In this document: in pieces, positions 1-7,919 of the stretch
Layout of the letters: every line of letters begins with the position of its first letter
Numbering within the stretch: the first letter of the stretch is position 1
Source: Betaproteobacteria bacterium UBA2293
GTDB taxonomy: Bacteria; Pseudomonadota; Gammaproteobacteria; Burkholderiales; Rhodocyclaceae
Reading direction: 5' to 3'
Length of the DNA stretch: 8,511 nucleotides
Assembly (NCBI GenBank): GCA_002345845.1
Contig: DDWF01000187.1
Span: forward strand, 1 to 8,511
The notes under the pieces: model-generated
Seen by the model: only the letters and a program-made list of their open reading frames with translations
Told to the model about the DNA's origin: nothing
Databases searched by the model: none
Translations under genes and position numbers: made by a program

Positions 1-1579
<1,579 letters not shown>

Positions 1580-1588
1580 GAGGTCTGC

Positions 1589-1617
1589 AAGTTACTGGAA
1601 ACACAGGCAAAATGCAA
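1589..1617 (-). promoter_or_regulatory. Weak candidate promoter of thiC
   Basis: On the minus strand, TTGCAT (1617-1612) and TAACTT (1594-1589) are separated by 17 bp. Each hexamer matches the sigma-70 consensus at only three of six positions. The main support is position: transcription would start near 1582, just ahead of the riboswitch's first paired base at 1579. Confidence 0.3.
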
Positions 1618-1703
1618 GGAAGCAAAGGCCGCGCTCAAGATTTCTCGAAATTGGTCGAAATCATAAAGACAAGCCGCGGATTTCAAAAATAAAGAGGTTC
1701 TGA

Positions 1704-3161
1704 ATGCATCCATCGATCGTGGTCGCCCTGGCCATCGCCCTGCCCCTGACGGCGACTGCCGCGCCCACCTGGCAGAACGTTTCGTCCGAGCCGGGCAAAC
1801 GCATCGAACTCGACCGTACCAGCATCAAGCGTGAGGGCCAGACTGTCGAAGCGCAGAGCCGGATGATCCTCGAGAAGGAACTGATCGACATTCGCTCGGG
1901 CGCCCCCTATCTGATCATCGAGGTGGTCACCCGTTACGACTGTACCGCGCGCAACGCCAACACCATCAAGCGGACCTTCAAGAAGGACGAGAACACCATC
2001 GTTCGCGCCGAAGACCTCAAGGGCACCGACCTGCCGGTGCGCAGTGGCACGCTCGACGACAAAGTGCTGCGCGAAGTCTGTCGGCCACCGAAGGAAAGCC
2101 AGGCCGATCTCGCCGCCAAGGCCAACGAGGCGGCCAACCAGTTGCGCCAGGCCAACGAGGCGCTGCTGAAGAAGGAACTGGCCAAGGCGCCGAAGGCAGC
2201 ACCGCTGAAGACTTCGGAAGGCGCCCCGGCAGCGGCCGAAGAAGCACCCAAGTCGGCCATTCCCTCGATCCGGCCCAGCCTGAAAGCAGCGGCGGAAGCG
2301 AACCAGCCGAAGCCGACAGCCAATCCCGCACCAGTTGAAACCAGACCTGTTGCCCAGAACGCGCCAGCCCCCGTTGCCAAACCGCCCGCCATCCGTCGGC
2401 CACCGGCCACCAAGCCCAAACCGCCCGCCCCGCAAGGTGGCTACATGCTGGAACTGGTGCGCAGCGAACCCGCTCGCCCGACGCTTCCCGTGCAATGGGG
2501 CTACGATGGTGCCGGCGCTCCGGAAAACTGGGCCCGCCTCGATCCGCGCAACTCGCTTTGCGCCAGCGGCCAGCGTCAGTCGCCGATCGACATCAGCGAC
2601 GGCATCAAGGTTGATGTCGAACCGGTCCGCTTCGACTATCGCCCCAGCCGCTTCCGTATTGCCGACACCGGGCGAACCGTTGAGGTTTTCCTCGGCGACA
2701 TGTCATTTTCCCTGACCGGCAAGACCTACACGCTGCAAAAGATCGCCTTCCACCGCCCATCGGAGGAGAGGATCGACGGTCGCCGCTTCGACATGTCGGC
2801 GCACCTCATCCACAAGGCCGATGATGGACAGCTGGCGATCATCGCCGTGCTGATCGAGCGGGGCAACGAGAACCCCTTCATCCAGACCCTGTGGAACAAC
2901 CTGCCGCTGGAAAAGGGGCTGGAAGTCGCGCCGCCGGCCGCCACCATCGACCTCGATGCCCTGCTGCCAACCTCGCGCAACTATTACGCCTACATGGGAT
3001 CGCTGACCACGCCGCCATGCACCGAGGGCGTGCTGTGGCTGGTCATGAAACAACCGATCCAGGTTTCCCAGCAGCAGGTCGACATCTTCTCCCGGCTATA
3101 TCGCAACAACGCCCGGCCAGTCCAGCCGACCAACGGCCGCCTGATCAAGGAAGGGCGCTGA
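1704..3161 (+). CDS. Secreted adhesin-E-like / alpha-carbonic anhydrase two-domain protein, probably catalytically impaired
   Basis: A protein of 485 residues. Residues 1-19 form a signal peptide with an A-T-A cleavage site, so it is periplasmic or exported. Residues 23-130 resemble the surface-adhesin protein E family (one Trp near the start, ELDRTSI, cysteines C80 and C126 that could form a disulfide). Residues 131-245 are an Ala/Lys/Pro-rich linker. Residues 264-482 are an alpha-carbonic anhydrase domain: QSPIDI (292-297), SLTTPPC (433-439), and C286/C439 as the usual bacterial disulfide pair. Zinc site: in the expected F-H-F-H-x-P-S-E motif this protein has IAFHRPSE, so the first histidine is Ala348; H350 and H367 remain. 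The Glu that orients the third histidine is S365, and the proton-shuttle His position is R324. E354 and the Thr199-equivalent T435 are kept. This suggests little or no normal CO2 hydration and perhaps a binding or structural role. The start is firm: AGAGG at 1693-1697 and an in-frame TGA directly before the ATG. It is divergent from thiC, with no obvious partner gene. Confidence 0.85.
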   Translation: MHPSIVVALAIALPLTATAAPTWQNVSSEPGKRIELDRTSIKREGQTVEAQSRMILEKELIDIRSGAPYLIIEVVTRYDCTARNANTIKRTFKKDENTIVRAEDLKGTDLPVRSGTLDDKVLREVCRPPKESQADLAAKANEAANQLRQANEALLKKELAKAPKAAPLKTSEGAPAAAEEAPKSAIPSIRPSLKAAAEANQPKPTANPAPVETRPVAQNAPAPVAKPPAIRRPPATKPKPPAPQGGYMLELVRSEPARPTLPVQWGYDGAGAPENWARLDPRNSLCASGQRQSPIDISDGIKVDVEPVRFDYRPSRFRIADTGRTVEVFLGDMSFSLTGKTYTLQKIAFHRPSEERIDGRRFDMSAHLIHKADDGQLAIIAVLIERGNENPFIQTLWNNLPLEKGLEVAPPAATIDLDALLPTSRNYYAYMGSLTTPPCTEGVLWLVMKQPIQVSQQQVDIFSRLYRNNARPVQPTNGRLIKEGR

Positions 3162-3221
3162 GCACACCGACCCGGGTGGCACTGCCGCTCGGCAAGCGCA
3201 GGAGCCGGCCGGCGACTCAGC

Positions 3222-3227
3222 TATAAT
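3222..3227 (+). promoter_or_regulatory. -10 box of the methyltransferase-rhodanese-tolC operon
   Basis: A perfect TATAAT lies 60 bp before the start codon at 3287, in an otherwise GC-rich gap. No recognisable -35 hexamer lies 15-19 bp upstream (that stretch is GC-rich), so the promoter may need an activator or be weak. A start of transcription near 3234 would place the inverted repeat at 3246-3269 in the early transcribed region. Confidence 0.5.
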
Positions 3228-3245
3228 CGAGTTTTGTCGGAACCA

Positions 3246-3269
3246 ATATATTAGCTCATGCTAATATAT
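3246..3269. promoter_or_regulatory. Perfect 10-bp inverted repeat, likely operator or 5'-UTR hairpin
   Basis: ATATATTAGC, the four-base spacer TCAT, then GCTAATATAT form a perfect dyad of 24 bp. It is sharply AT-rich within GC-rich DNA and ends 17 bp before the ATG at 3287, so it lies between the TATAAT box and the GGAG (3277-3280). Such symmetry is typical of a binding site for a dimeric repressor (MarR-, TetR- or ArsR-type), but I do not recognise the sequence as a known operator. In RNA it would form a hairpin just before the ribosome-binding site. It lacks a GC-rich stem and a U-run, so it is not a standard terminator of the upstream gene. Confidence 0.6.
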
Positions 3270-3286
3270 AGCCTGCGGAGACCCCA

Positions 3287-3940
3287 ATGAACATCGAGCA
3301 AGCGCGCTTCAACATGATTGAACAGCAGATCCGGCCGTGGGACGTGCTGGACCCGCAGGTTCTCGACCTGCTTTTCGTCGTCAAACGCGAAAACTTCACT
3401 CCCCCGGCTTATCGCAGCCTGGCTTTCGCCGACATGGAACTGCCGCTGGGCGATGGGCAGAGCATGCTGACCCCAAAGGTCGAAGCCAAGCTGCTGCAGG
3501 AACTCGACCTGCGCAAAACCGACAAGGTGTTGGAAATCGGCACCGGTAGCGGCTACATGGCTGCCCTGCTGGCTGCCCGTGCCGAGCACGTGGTCACCGT
3601 CGAATGCCGCCCGGCACTGGCTGAGCAGGCACGGCAGAACCTTGCCCAGGCCGGTGTTGCCAACGTCACCGTCGAAACCGGCAACGGCGCCGCTGGCTGG
3701 CCCTCGCGCGGCCCTTACGATGCGATCATCGTCTCTGGCTCGCTGCCGTCACTGCCCGATGCCCTGCTCAAGCAATTGCGTGTCGGTGGCCGCCTGGCTG
3801 CCATCGTCGGCGCCGCGCCGGTCATGGAAGCCGTATTGGTGACCTGTACCGGCGAAGGCGTCTACAACAGCGTCAACCTGTTCGAGACAGTCATCGCCCC
3901 GCTTGACGGCTTTGCCGCCAAGCCGTCATTCAGCCTCTGA
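3287..3940 (+). CDS. Protein-L-isoaspartate O-methyltransferase-like SAM methyltransferase
   Basis: A cytoplasmic protein of 217 residues, the usual size for this family, whose classic members use S-adenosylmethionine to methylate isoaspartate in damaged proteins. The SAM-binding fold is clear: motif I VLEIGTGSGY (81-90), the acidic end of strand 2 at E106, the PYDAIIVSG strand around D145, and LRVGGRLAAIVG. Signature positions deviate, however. The family's GQTIS-x-P loop reads GQSMLTP (57-63), putting Leu61 where the catalytic Ser is expected; the GDG signature reads GNG; and the C-terminal segment differs from Pcm. It is therefore best called Pcm-like, with substrate uncertain. The start is supported by GGAG at 3277-3280, six bases upstream. 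It is the first gene of an operon and overlaps the rhodanese start by one base. Confidence 0.85.
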   Translation: MNIEQARFNMIEQQIRPWDVLDPQVLDLLFVVKRENFTPPAYRSLAFADMELPLGDGQSMLTPKVEAKLLQELDLRKTDKVLEIGTGSGYMAALLAARAEHVVTVECRPALAEQARQNLAQAGVANVTVETGNGAAGWPSRGPYDAIIVSGSLPSLPDALLKQLRVGGRLAAIVGAAPVMEAVLVTCTGEGVYNSVNLFETVIAPLDGFAAKPSFSL

Positions 3941-4263
3941 TGCAACAGCTGCTGCCAGCGCAACTTGCCGAGTGGCTGGCCGATGCCGGCCGGCCGCCAC
4001 CGCTATTGCTTGACGTACGCGAGCCCTGGGAGTTCGAACTGTGCCAGATCGCCGGATCACAGCCCATGCCCATGCATCTGGTGCCGGTACGCTGTCAGGA
4101 ACTTGATCCCGAGCGGGATATTGTCGTCATCTGTCACCATGGCGCGCGCAGCATGCAAGTCGCGATGTTCCTCGAGAATCGCGGCTTCGCCTCGGTGCAC
4201 AATCTTGCCGGTGGCGTTAATGGCTGGGCCACAAACGTTGACCCTGCCATGCGTCGTTACTGA
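3940..4263 (+). CDS. Single-domain rhodanese (sulfurtransferase)
   Basis: A cytoplasmic protein of 107 residues, the size of GlpE-type single-domain rhodaneses. These carry a persulfide on an active-site cysteine and pass sulfur to thiols or cyanide. The sequence shows LLLDVREPWEFE (22-33), the active-site loop beginning at C65 (C-H-H-G-A-R-S), and the closing segment NLAGGVNGW. No signal peptide is seen. The ATG shares its A with the TGA of the preceding gene (TGATG), so translation is probably coupled. tolC follows after 7 bp. The physiological acceptor cannot be told from the sequence. Confidence 0.92.
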   Translation: MQQLLPAQLAEWLADAGRPPPLLLDVREPWEFELCQIAGSQPMPMHLVPVRCQELDPERDIVVICHHGARSMQVAMFLENRGFASVHNLAGGVNGWATNVDPAMRRY

Positions 4264-4270
4264 GGACATC

Positions 4271-5596
4271 ATGAAAGCCCTTGCCAGCCTGCTCGCCACT
4301 GCGCTATTCACCTTGAACGCCCAGGCCGATGACCTGATGCAGGTCTACCGGGCAGCCCAGGAGAACGATCCGACCTTCGCCGCCGCCCAGGCGGCGCTGG
4401 ATGCCGGCCGTGAAAAGCTGCCGCAGGGGCGCGCCGGCCTGCTTCCCAGCCTGACCCTGTCGGGTAATACGGTGTGGAACGAAAACGACCTGTCGAACCG
4501 CAATGGCAGCGTCATTGCCAAGCAGCGCTACAACTCCAACGGTTACCAGCTGACCCTGTCGCAGCCGCTGTTCCGCTGGCAAAACTGGATTGCCTACGAC
4601 CAATCGAAGCTGCAGGTGATGCAGGCCGAAGCGACCTTCGTCAACGCTCGCCAGGACCTCATCCTGCGCGTCGCCACGGCTTACTTCGACGTCCTTTTCG
4701 CCAGCGAGAACCTGGCCGCCGTGCAAGCCAACAAGGCGGCCATCAGCCAGCAACTGGAGTCGGCGAAAAAGAATTTCGAAGTCGGCAACGCGACGATTAC
4801 CGATACGCATGAAGCACAGGCGCGCTACGACCTGGTCATCGCTCAGGAAATTGCCGCCGAGAGCGACCTCGAAGTGAAGAAGAGTGCACTACTATCGATC
4901 ATCGGCCGCAATCCGACTACCCTTGCCGGCCTGCGCAAGGATGCCGAACCCGGACAACCGACGCCCGCCGACATGAGCCAATGGGTAAGCGCCGCCGAAA
5001 AGGACAGCATCAATGTCCAGATCCAGCAAGCGCTGGCCGAGATCGCCGCCCGCGAAGTCGACCGGCAACGCGCCGGCCACTACCCGACCATCGATCTGGT
5101 AGCCAACTATGGCTACGCGAAGTCGAGCACACAGGGCGCTGGTCTGATCGAAAACGATTACCAGAACGTCGGCGTTCAATTGAACATCCCGCTCTATTTG
5201 GGCGGTCAGGTGATGTCCCGGCAACGCGAGGCCTCGGCCAACCGGGCAGCAGCCATGTCGACACTGGAAGCGGCCCGCCGCGGCGCCGCCCAGTCAGCGC
5301 GTCAGCAATATCTGGGCGTCGCCAACGGCCTGGCCCAGATAAGGGCGCTCAAGGCGGCACTGGTTTCCTCGCAGTCGGCCCTTGAGTCGAACAAGCTGGG
5401 CTACGAGGTCGGCGTGCGCATCAATATCGATGTGCTGAATGCGGAGAATCAGGTCTATGTCACCCGCCGCGACCTGGCCCGTGCCACCTTCGACACCCTG
5501 CTCGCCCAATTGCGCCTGAAGGCTGCCACCGGCGCCCTCGGCGAGGACGACGTGGCCGCCATCAACGCCCTGCTCGAACCGACCACCGTTCGATAA
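4271..5596 (+). CDS. tolC: TolC-family type I outer-membrane efflux/secretion channel
   Basis: A protein of 441 residues. TolC proteins form trimeric beta-barrel/alpha-barrel ducts that join inner-membrane pumps (RND, ABC, MFS) through a periplasmic adaptor. Residues 1-19 are a signal peptide ending A-Q-A before Asp-Asp. The rest has the two repeated outer-membrane efflux units (about 20-210 and 230-430), each with long alpha-helical, Ala/Gln-rich stretches; telling segments are LSQPLFRWQ, YFDVLFASENLAAV, VGNATITDTHEAQARYD, LNIPLYLGG and VGVRINIDVLNAENQVY. The length and lack of an N-terminal lipobox Cys favour the TolC subfamily over NodT-type lipoproteins. The start at 4271 follows GAGGA (4262-4266), and the signal peptide begins there, although the frame is open further upstream. 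No pump or adaptor gene is adjacent, so it may serve several pumps. Its last 35 bp overlap waaA on the other strand. Confidence 0.95.
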   Translation: MKALASLLATALFTLNAQADDLMQVYRAAQENDPTFAAAQAALDAGREKLPQGRAGLLPSLTLSGNTVWNENDLSNRNGSVIAKQRYNSNGYQLTLSQPLFRWQNWIAYDQSKLQVMQAEATFVNARQDLILRVATAYFDVLFASENLAAVQANKAAISQQLESAKKNFEVGNATITDTHEAQARYDLVIAQEIAAESDLEVKKSALLSIIGRNPTTLAGLRKDAEPGQPTPADMSQWVSAAEKDSINVQIQQALAEIAAREVDRQRAGHYPTIDLVANYGYAKSSTQGAGLIENDYQNVGVQLNIPLYLGGQVMSRQREASANRAAAMSTLEAARRGAAQSARQQYLGVANGLAQIRALKAALVSSQSALESNKLGYEVGVRINIDVLNAENQVYVTRRDLARATFDTLLAQLRLKAATGALGEDDVAAINALLEPTTVR

Positions 5597-6821
5597 ACGC
5601 CAGCGTGCGCTGCGTCGCCCCGCGATGAGCGCGGGCGAAGTCACCAGCGGCCTGGCGCATGGCCGACAGTTTTTCCGCATCCGCGAACAGTTGACGCAAG
5701 GTATCGGCCAGGCCCGCTTCATCAGCCACCCTCAGCGCCGCCCCGGCGGCAATTGCATCCGTCGTCGCCTGCAGGAAATTGAAGGTATGCGGCCCGACCA
5801 CCACCGGACAGCCACAGGCAGCGGCCTCGATCAGGTTCTGACCGCCGAGTGGCAGCAGGCTGCCGCCGATGAAAGCGACGTCGGCCAGACGGTAGTAAGC
5901 CGCCATTTCCCCCATGCTGTCGCCCAACCAGACTTCCGTCCCGGTGTCCGGCATGACCTCACTCCGCCGCTGCCAGGCAAGGCCGCGCTGGGTCAGCAGG
6001 TTCGCCACCTCGTCGAAACGTTGCGGATGGCGCGGCACCAGAACCAGCAAGGCGTCACCTAGGGCCAGGCGCTGCCAGGCAGCGAGAATCAGTTCCTCCT
6101 CGCCTTCGCGCGTACTGGCGGCCAGCCAGACTGGCCGCTTGGCGACAGCATTGCGCCAGGTATCGCCCAGCGCCAGTTTGTCCTCGGCCGGAGCGACATC
6201 GAACTTGATGTTGCCGCAGATTTCAACAGGGCCCGCCCCCTGGCTGGCGAGGCGCCTCGCATCACCAGCAGTCTGAGCGCAAATACCGGTCAGGGCGGCA
6301 AAGGCCGGCCGGACCAGCGCCGCCAGGCGGCCATAGCCACGGGCCGAGCGCTCCGACAGACGGGCATTGGCGAGAACGACTGGAACGTCGTAGCGGCGGC
6401 AGGCGGCCATGAGATTGGGCCAGATTTCCGTTTCCATCAGGACGCCGAAGGCCGGCGCGAAGTGGCGCAGAAAACGCCGCGTGGCGCCCGGATAATCGTA
6501 GGGCAAATAGGCCTGCAGCACGCGCTCGCCATAGACTGCGTGTCCGGCCTCACGGCCGGTCGGCGTCATGCCGGTGAGCATGATGCGATGCTCCGGCCAG
6601 CGCGCCAGCAGCCCTTCAATCAGCGGTTGCGCCGCCCGCGTCTCGCCAACCGAGACGGCATGCACCCAGATCAGCTTCGGCGGCGCCGACTGACCGTAGA
6701 CGCCGTAGCGTTCGGCCAGATGTTGCAGATACTCGGGCTGCTTGCGCGCCCGCCAGAGCAGACGCAGCCAGATCAGCGGGCTGGCCAGGTAGAACAGCAG
6801 TGAATAGATCCAGCGGGCCAT
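5562..6821 (-). CDS. waaA: 3-deoxy-D-manno-octulosonic acid (Kdo) transferase WaaA
   Basis: A glycosyltransferase at the inner membrane that adds Kdo from CMP-Kdo to the lipid A precursor, an essential step of LPS inner-core synthesis. It has 419 residues from the ATG at 6821, the normal family length. Residues 5-22 form the N-terminal membrane anchor. HAVSVGET contains the likely catalytic base E60; METEIWPN, GNIKFD, AASTREGEE, VPRHPQRF and the IGGSLLPLGGQNLIEAA stretch of the donor site follow in order. The start overlaps the waaC stop as TGATG. A GTG three bases earlier (6824) would overlap the waaC stop instead and cannot be excluded. No strong ribosome-binding site is visible, so translational coupling with waaC is likely. 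The 3' end reads into the last 35 bp of the convergent tolC gene. Whether it adds one or two Kdo residues cannot be read from the sequence. Confidence 0.96.
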   Translation of the reverse strand: MARWIYSLLFYLASPLIWLRLLWRARKQPEYLQHLAERYGVYGQSAPPKLIWVHAVSVGETRAAQPLIEGLLARWPEHRIMLTGMTPTGREAGHAVYGERVLQAYLPYDYPGATRRFLRHFAPAFGVLMETEIWPNLMAACRRYDVPVVLANARLSERSARGYGRLAALVRPAFAALTGICAQTAGDARRLASQGAGPVEICGNIKFDVAPAEDKLALGDTWRNAVAKRPVWLAASTREGEEELILAAWQRLALGDALLVLVPRHPQRFDEVANLLTQRGLAWQRRSEVMPDTGTEVWLGDSMGEMAAYYRLADVAFIGGSLLPLGGQNLIEAAACGCPVVVGPHTFNFLQATTDAIAAGAALRVADEAGLADTLRQLFADAEKLSAMRQAAGDFARAHRGATQRTLAFIERWSVRAGR

Positions 6822-7768
6822 CACGCCGCCGACAGTTGCTCGAGCACCTGGTCGGCCGACGGCACCTGGCCTTTGCCGCCCAGATTGCAGTGGAAGGCCG
6901 TGCCGTAAACGCCGGTCAACCCCGGATCGGTCGCCGTATACAGGGCGATGGTCGGCACTTTCAGGGCCACGGCCAGATGGGTCAGCCCGGTATCGACGCC
7001 GACCGCCGAGCGGGCGCCGGCGAGCAGGGCGGCCAGTTGTGGAATGCTCAGCGGCGGCGCCGCGACCGCCCCGGGAATGTCGGCTGTCAGGCGCGCCGCC
7101 CGCTCACGTTCCGGCGCACTGCCGGCCGGCAGCACGGCGGCGCAGCCCTGCTTGTGCAATTGGCGGCCAAGTTCCAGCCAGTGCTCTTCGGGCCAAAGTT
7201 TGTCGTCGCGGCTGGTGGCCGTCAGGAAAACGGCATAGGGCGCCGGCGGCAACCAGTCGAAGTCGGCCGGAGCAACGGCGATGCCATAGTCCGGCGACGG
7301 GTGCGGCACATAGCCGAGCGCCGCCCCCACCAGCTGGCGGTTGCGGGCCACCGCATGATCGGCTGTCGACACGGCGAAATGGCGTTGGTAGAAACGGGCG
7401 GCCAGCGGCTCACGCGCCGACGCGGCATCGTAACCGCAGCGCGTTCCAGTAGCCTGAGCCGCCAGCAGCGCGCTCTTCAGCAGCCCCTGGGTATCGATCA
7501 CCAGATCATATGACTGTCGCTGCAGCGCCGCCCGACTGGCCGCCATTTCGCGCCAGGTTCGGCCGGCAAACAGATTCTTGCGCCAGCGGCGAATGGCCAC
7601 CGTGACGATCTCCGCCACACCCGGATGCAGGCGGGGAATGGCAGCAAAACTCTCCTCGACACACCAGTCAATGATGACGTCGGGAAAATGCTGGCGAATG
7701 TCGCCAATCACCGGCAAGTTGTGGATAACATCGCCGAGCGAGGAAGTTTTCACGATCAGGATGCGCAT
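6821..7768 (-). CDS. waaC: LPS heptosyltransferase I WaaC
   Basis: A GT9-family transferase that adds the first L-glycero-D-manno-heptose from ADP-heptose to Kdo2-lipid A on the cytoplasmic face of the inner membrane. It has 315 residues, matching the usual length. The N-terminus VKTSSLGDVIHNLP holds the catalytic Asp at D13, as in E. coli WaaC; DTQGLLKSALLA, TSRDDKLWPEEHW and, at about 257-290, GVDTGLTHLA followed by TDPGLTGVYG form the ADP-heptose site. The frame is open about 200 bp further upstream, but the conserved MRILIVKTSS begins at 7768, which fixes the start. Its ribosome-binding site is poor. It is the first gene of the waaC-waaA pair and divergent from the epimerase gene. Confidence 0.96.
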   Translation of the reverse strand: MRILIVKTSSLGDVIHNLPVIGDIRQHFPDVIIDWCVEESFAAIPRLHPGVAEIVTVAIRRWRKNLFAGRTWREMAASRAALQRQSYDLVIDTQGLLKSALLAAQATGTRCGYDAASAREPLAARFYQRHFAVSTADHAVARNRQLVGAALGYVPHPSPDYGIAVAPADFDWLPPAPYAVFLTATSRDDKLWPEEHWLELGRQLHKQGCAAVLPAGSAPERERAARLTADIPGAVAAPPLSIPQLAALLAGARSAVGVDTGLTHLAVALKVPTIALYTATDPGLTGVYGTAFHCNLGGKGQVPSADQVLEQLSAA

Positions 7769-7801
7769 CGGCGGATAAAATGGCGGCTCTTCGAAGCGGC
7801 A

Positions 7802-7807
7802 ATTATA
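7802..7807 (-). promoter_or_regulatory. Candidate -10 box of the waaC-waaA operon
   Basis: On the minus strand a perfect TATAAT lies 33 bp before the waaC start codon, which would give a leader of about 27 nt. No convincing -35 hexamer is found at the usual spacing. The same AT-rich patch reads TATAAA on the plus strand, so direction is supported mainly by distance to waaC. Confidence 0.45.
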
Positions 7808-7816
7808 AATGCCTGA

Positions 7817-7875
7817 CCTGCATCGCTCCCTTTCTCTCGCCGCCTGCATCGCAATTGCCGATGCGATGCGGATGC
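7817..7875. repeat. Cluster of GCATC/GATGC repeats in the waaC-epimerase intergenic region
   Basis: CCTGCATCGC occurs twice as a direct repeat (7817-7826 and 7843-7852, 26 bp apart). It is followed by three GATGC copies in the opposite orientation (7860-7864, 7865-7869, 7871-7875). GCATCGC (7846-7852) and GCGATGC (7863-7869) form a 7-bp inverted repeat. The cluster fills most of the 151-bp gap between two divergent gene starts, where regulator sites would be expected. No regulator is recognised, and the function is unknown. Confidence 0.4.
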
Positions 7876-7919
7876 TGCAGTGCGATAAAATCCAATGATC
7901 ATTCGCCAGGAATAAGTTC

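Noticed and set aside
1683..2495. Minus-strand open frame (270 codons) opposite the carbonic anhydrase-like gene
   Set aside because: The Gly/Arg-rich, repeat-like translation comes from the Ala/Pro-coding linker read backwards. There is no ribosome-binding site or known motif, and the plus-strand gene is well supported.
3162..3221. Possible terminator after the carbonic anhydrase-like gene
   Set aside because: Short GC palindromes (around 3183-3194 and 3204-3213) are present, but none is followed by a T-run. The only TTTT (3232-3235) lies after the TATAAT box and has at most a 4-bp stem before it.
3965..4270. Upstream extension of the tolC reading frame through the rhodanese gene
   Set aside because: The signal peptide and ribosome-binding site fix the tolC start at 4271; the upstream part is the rhodanese gene in another frame.
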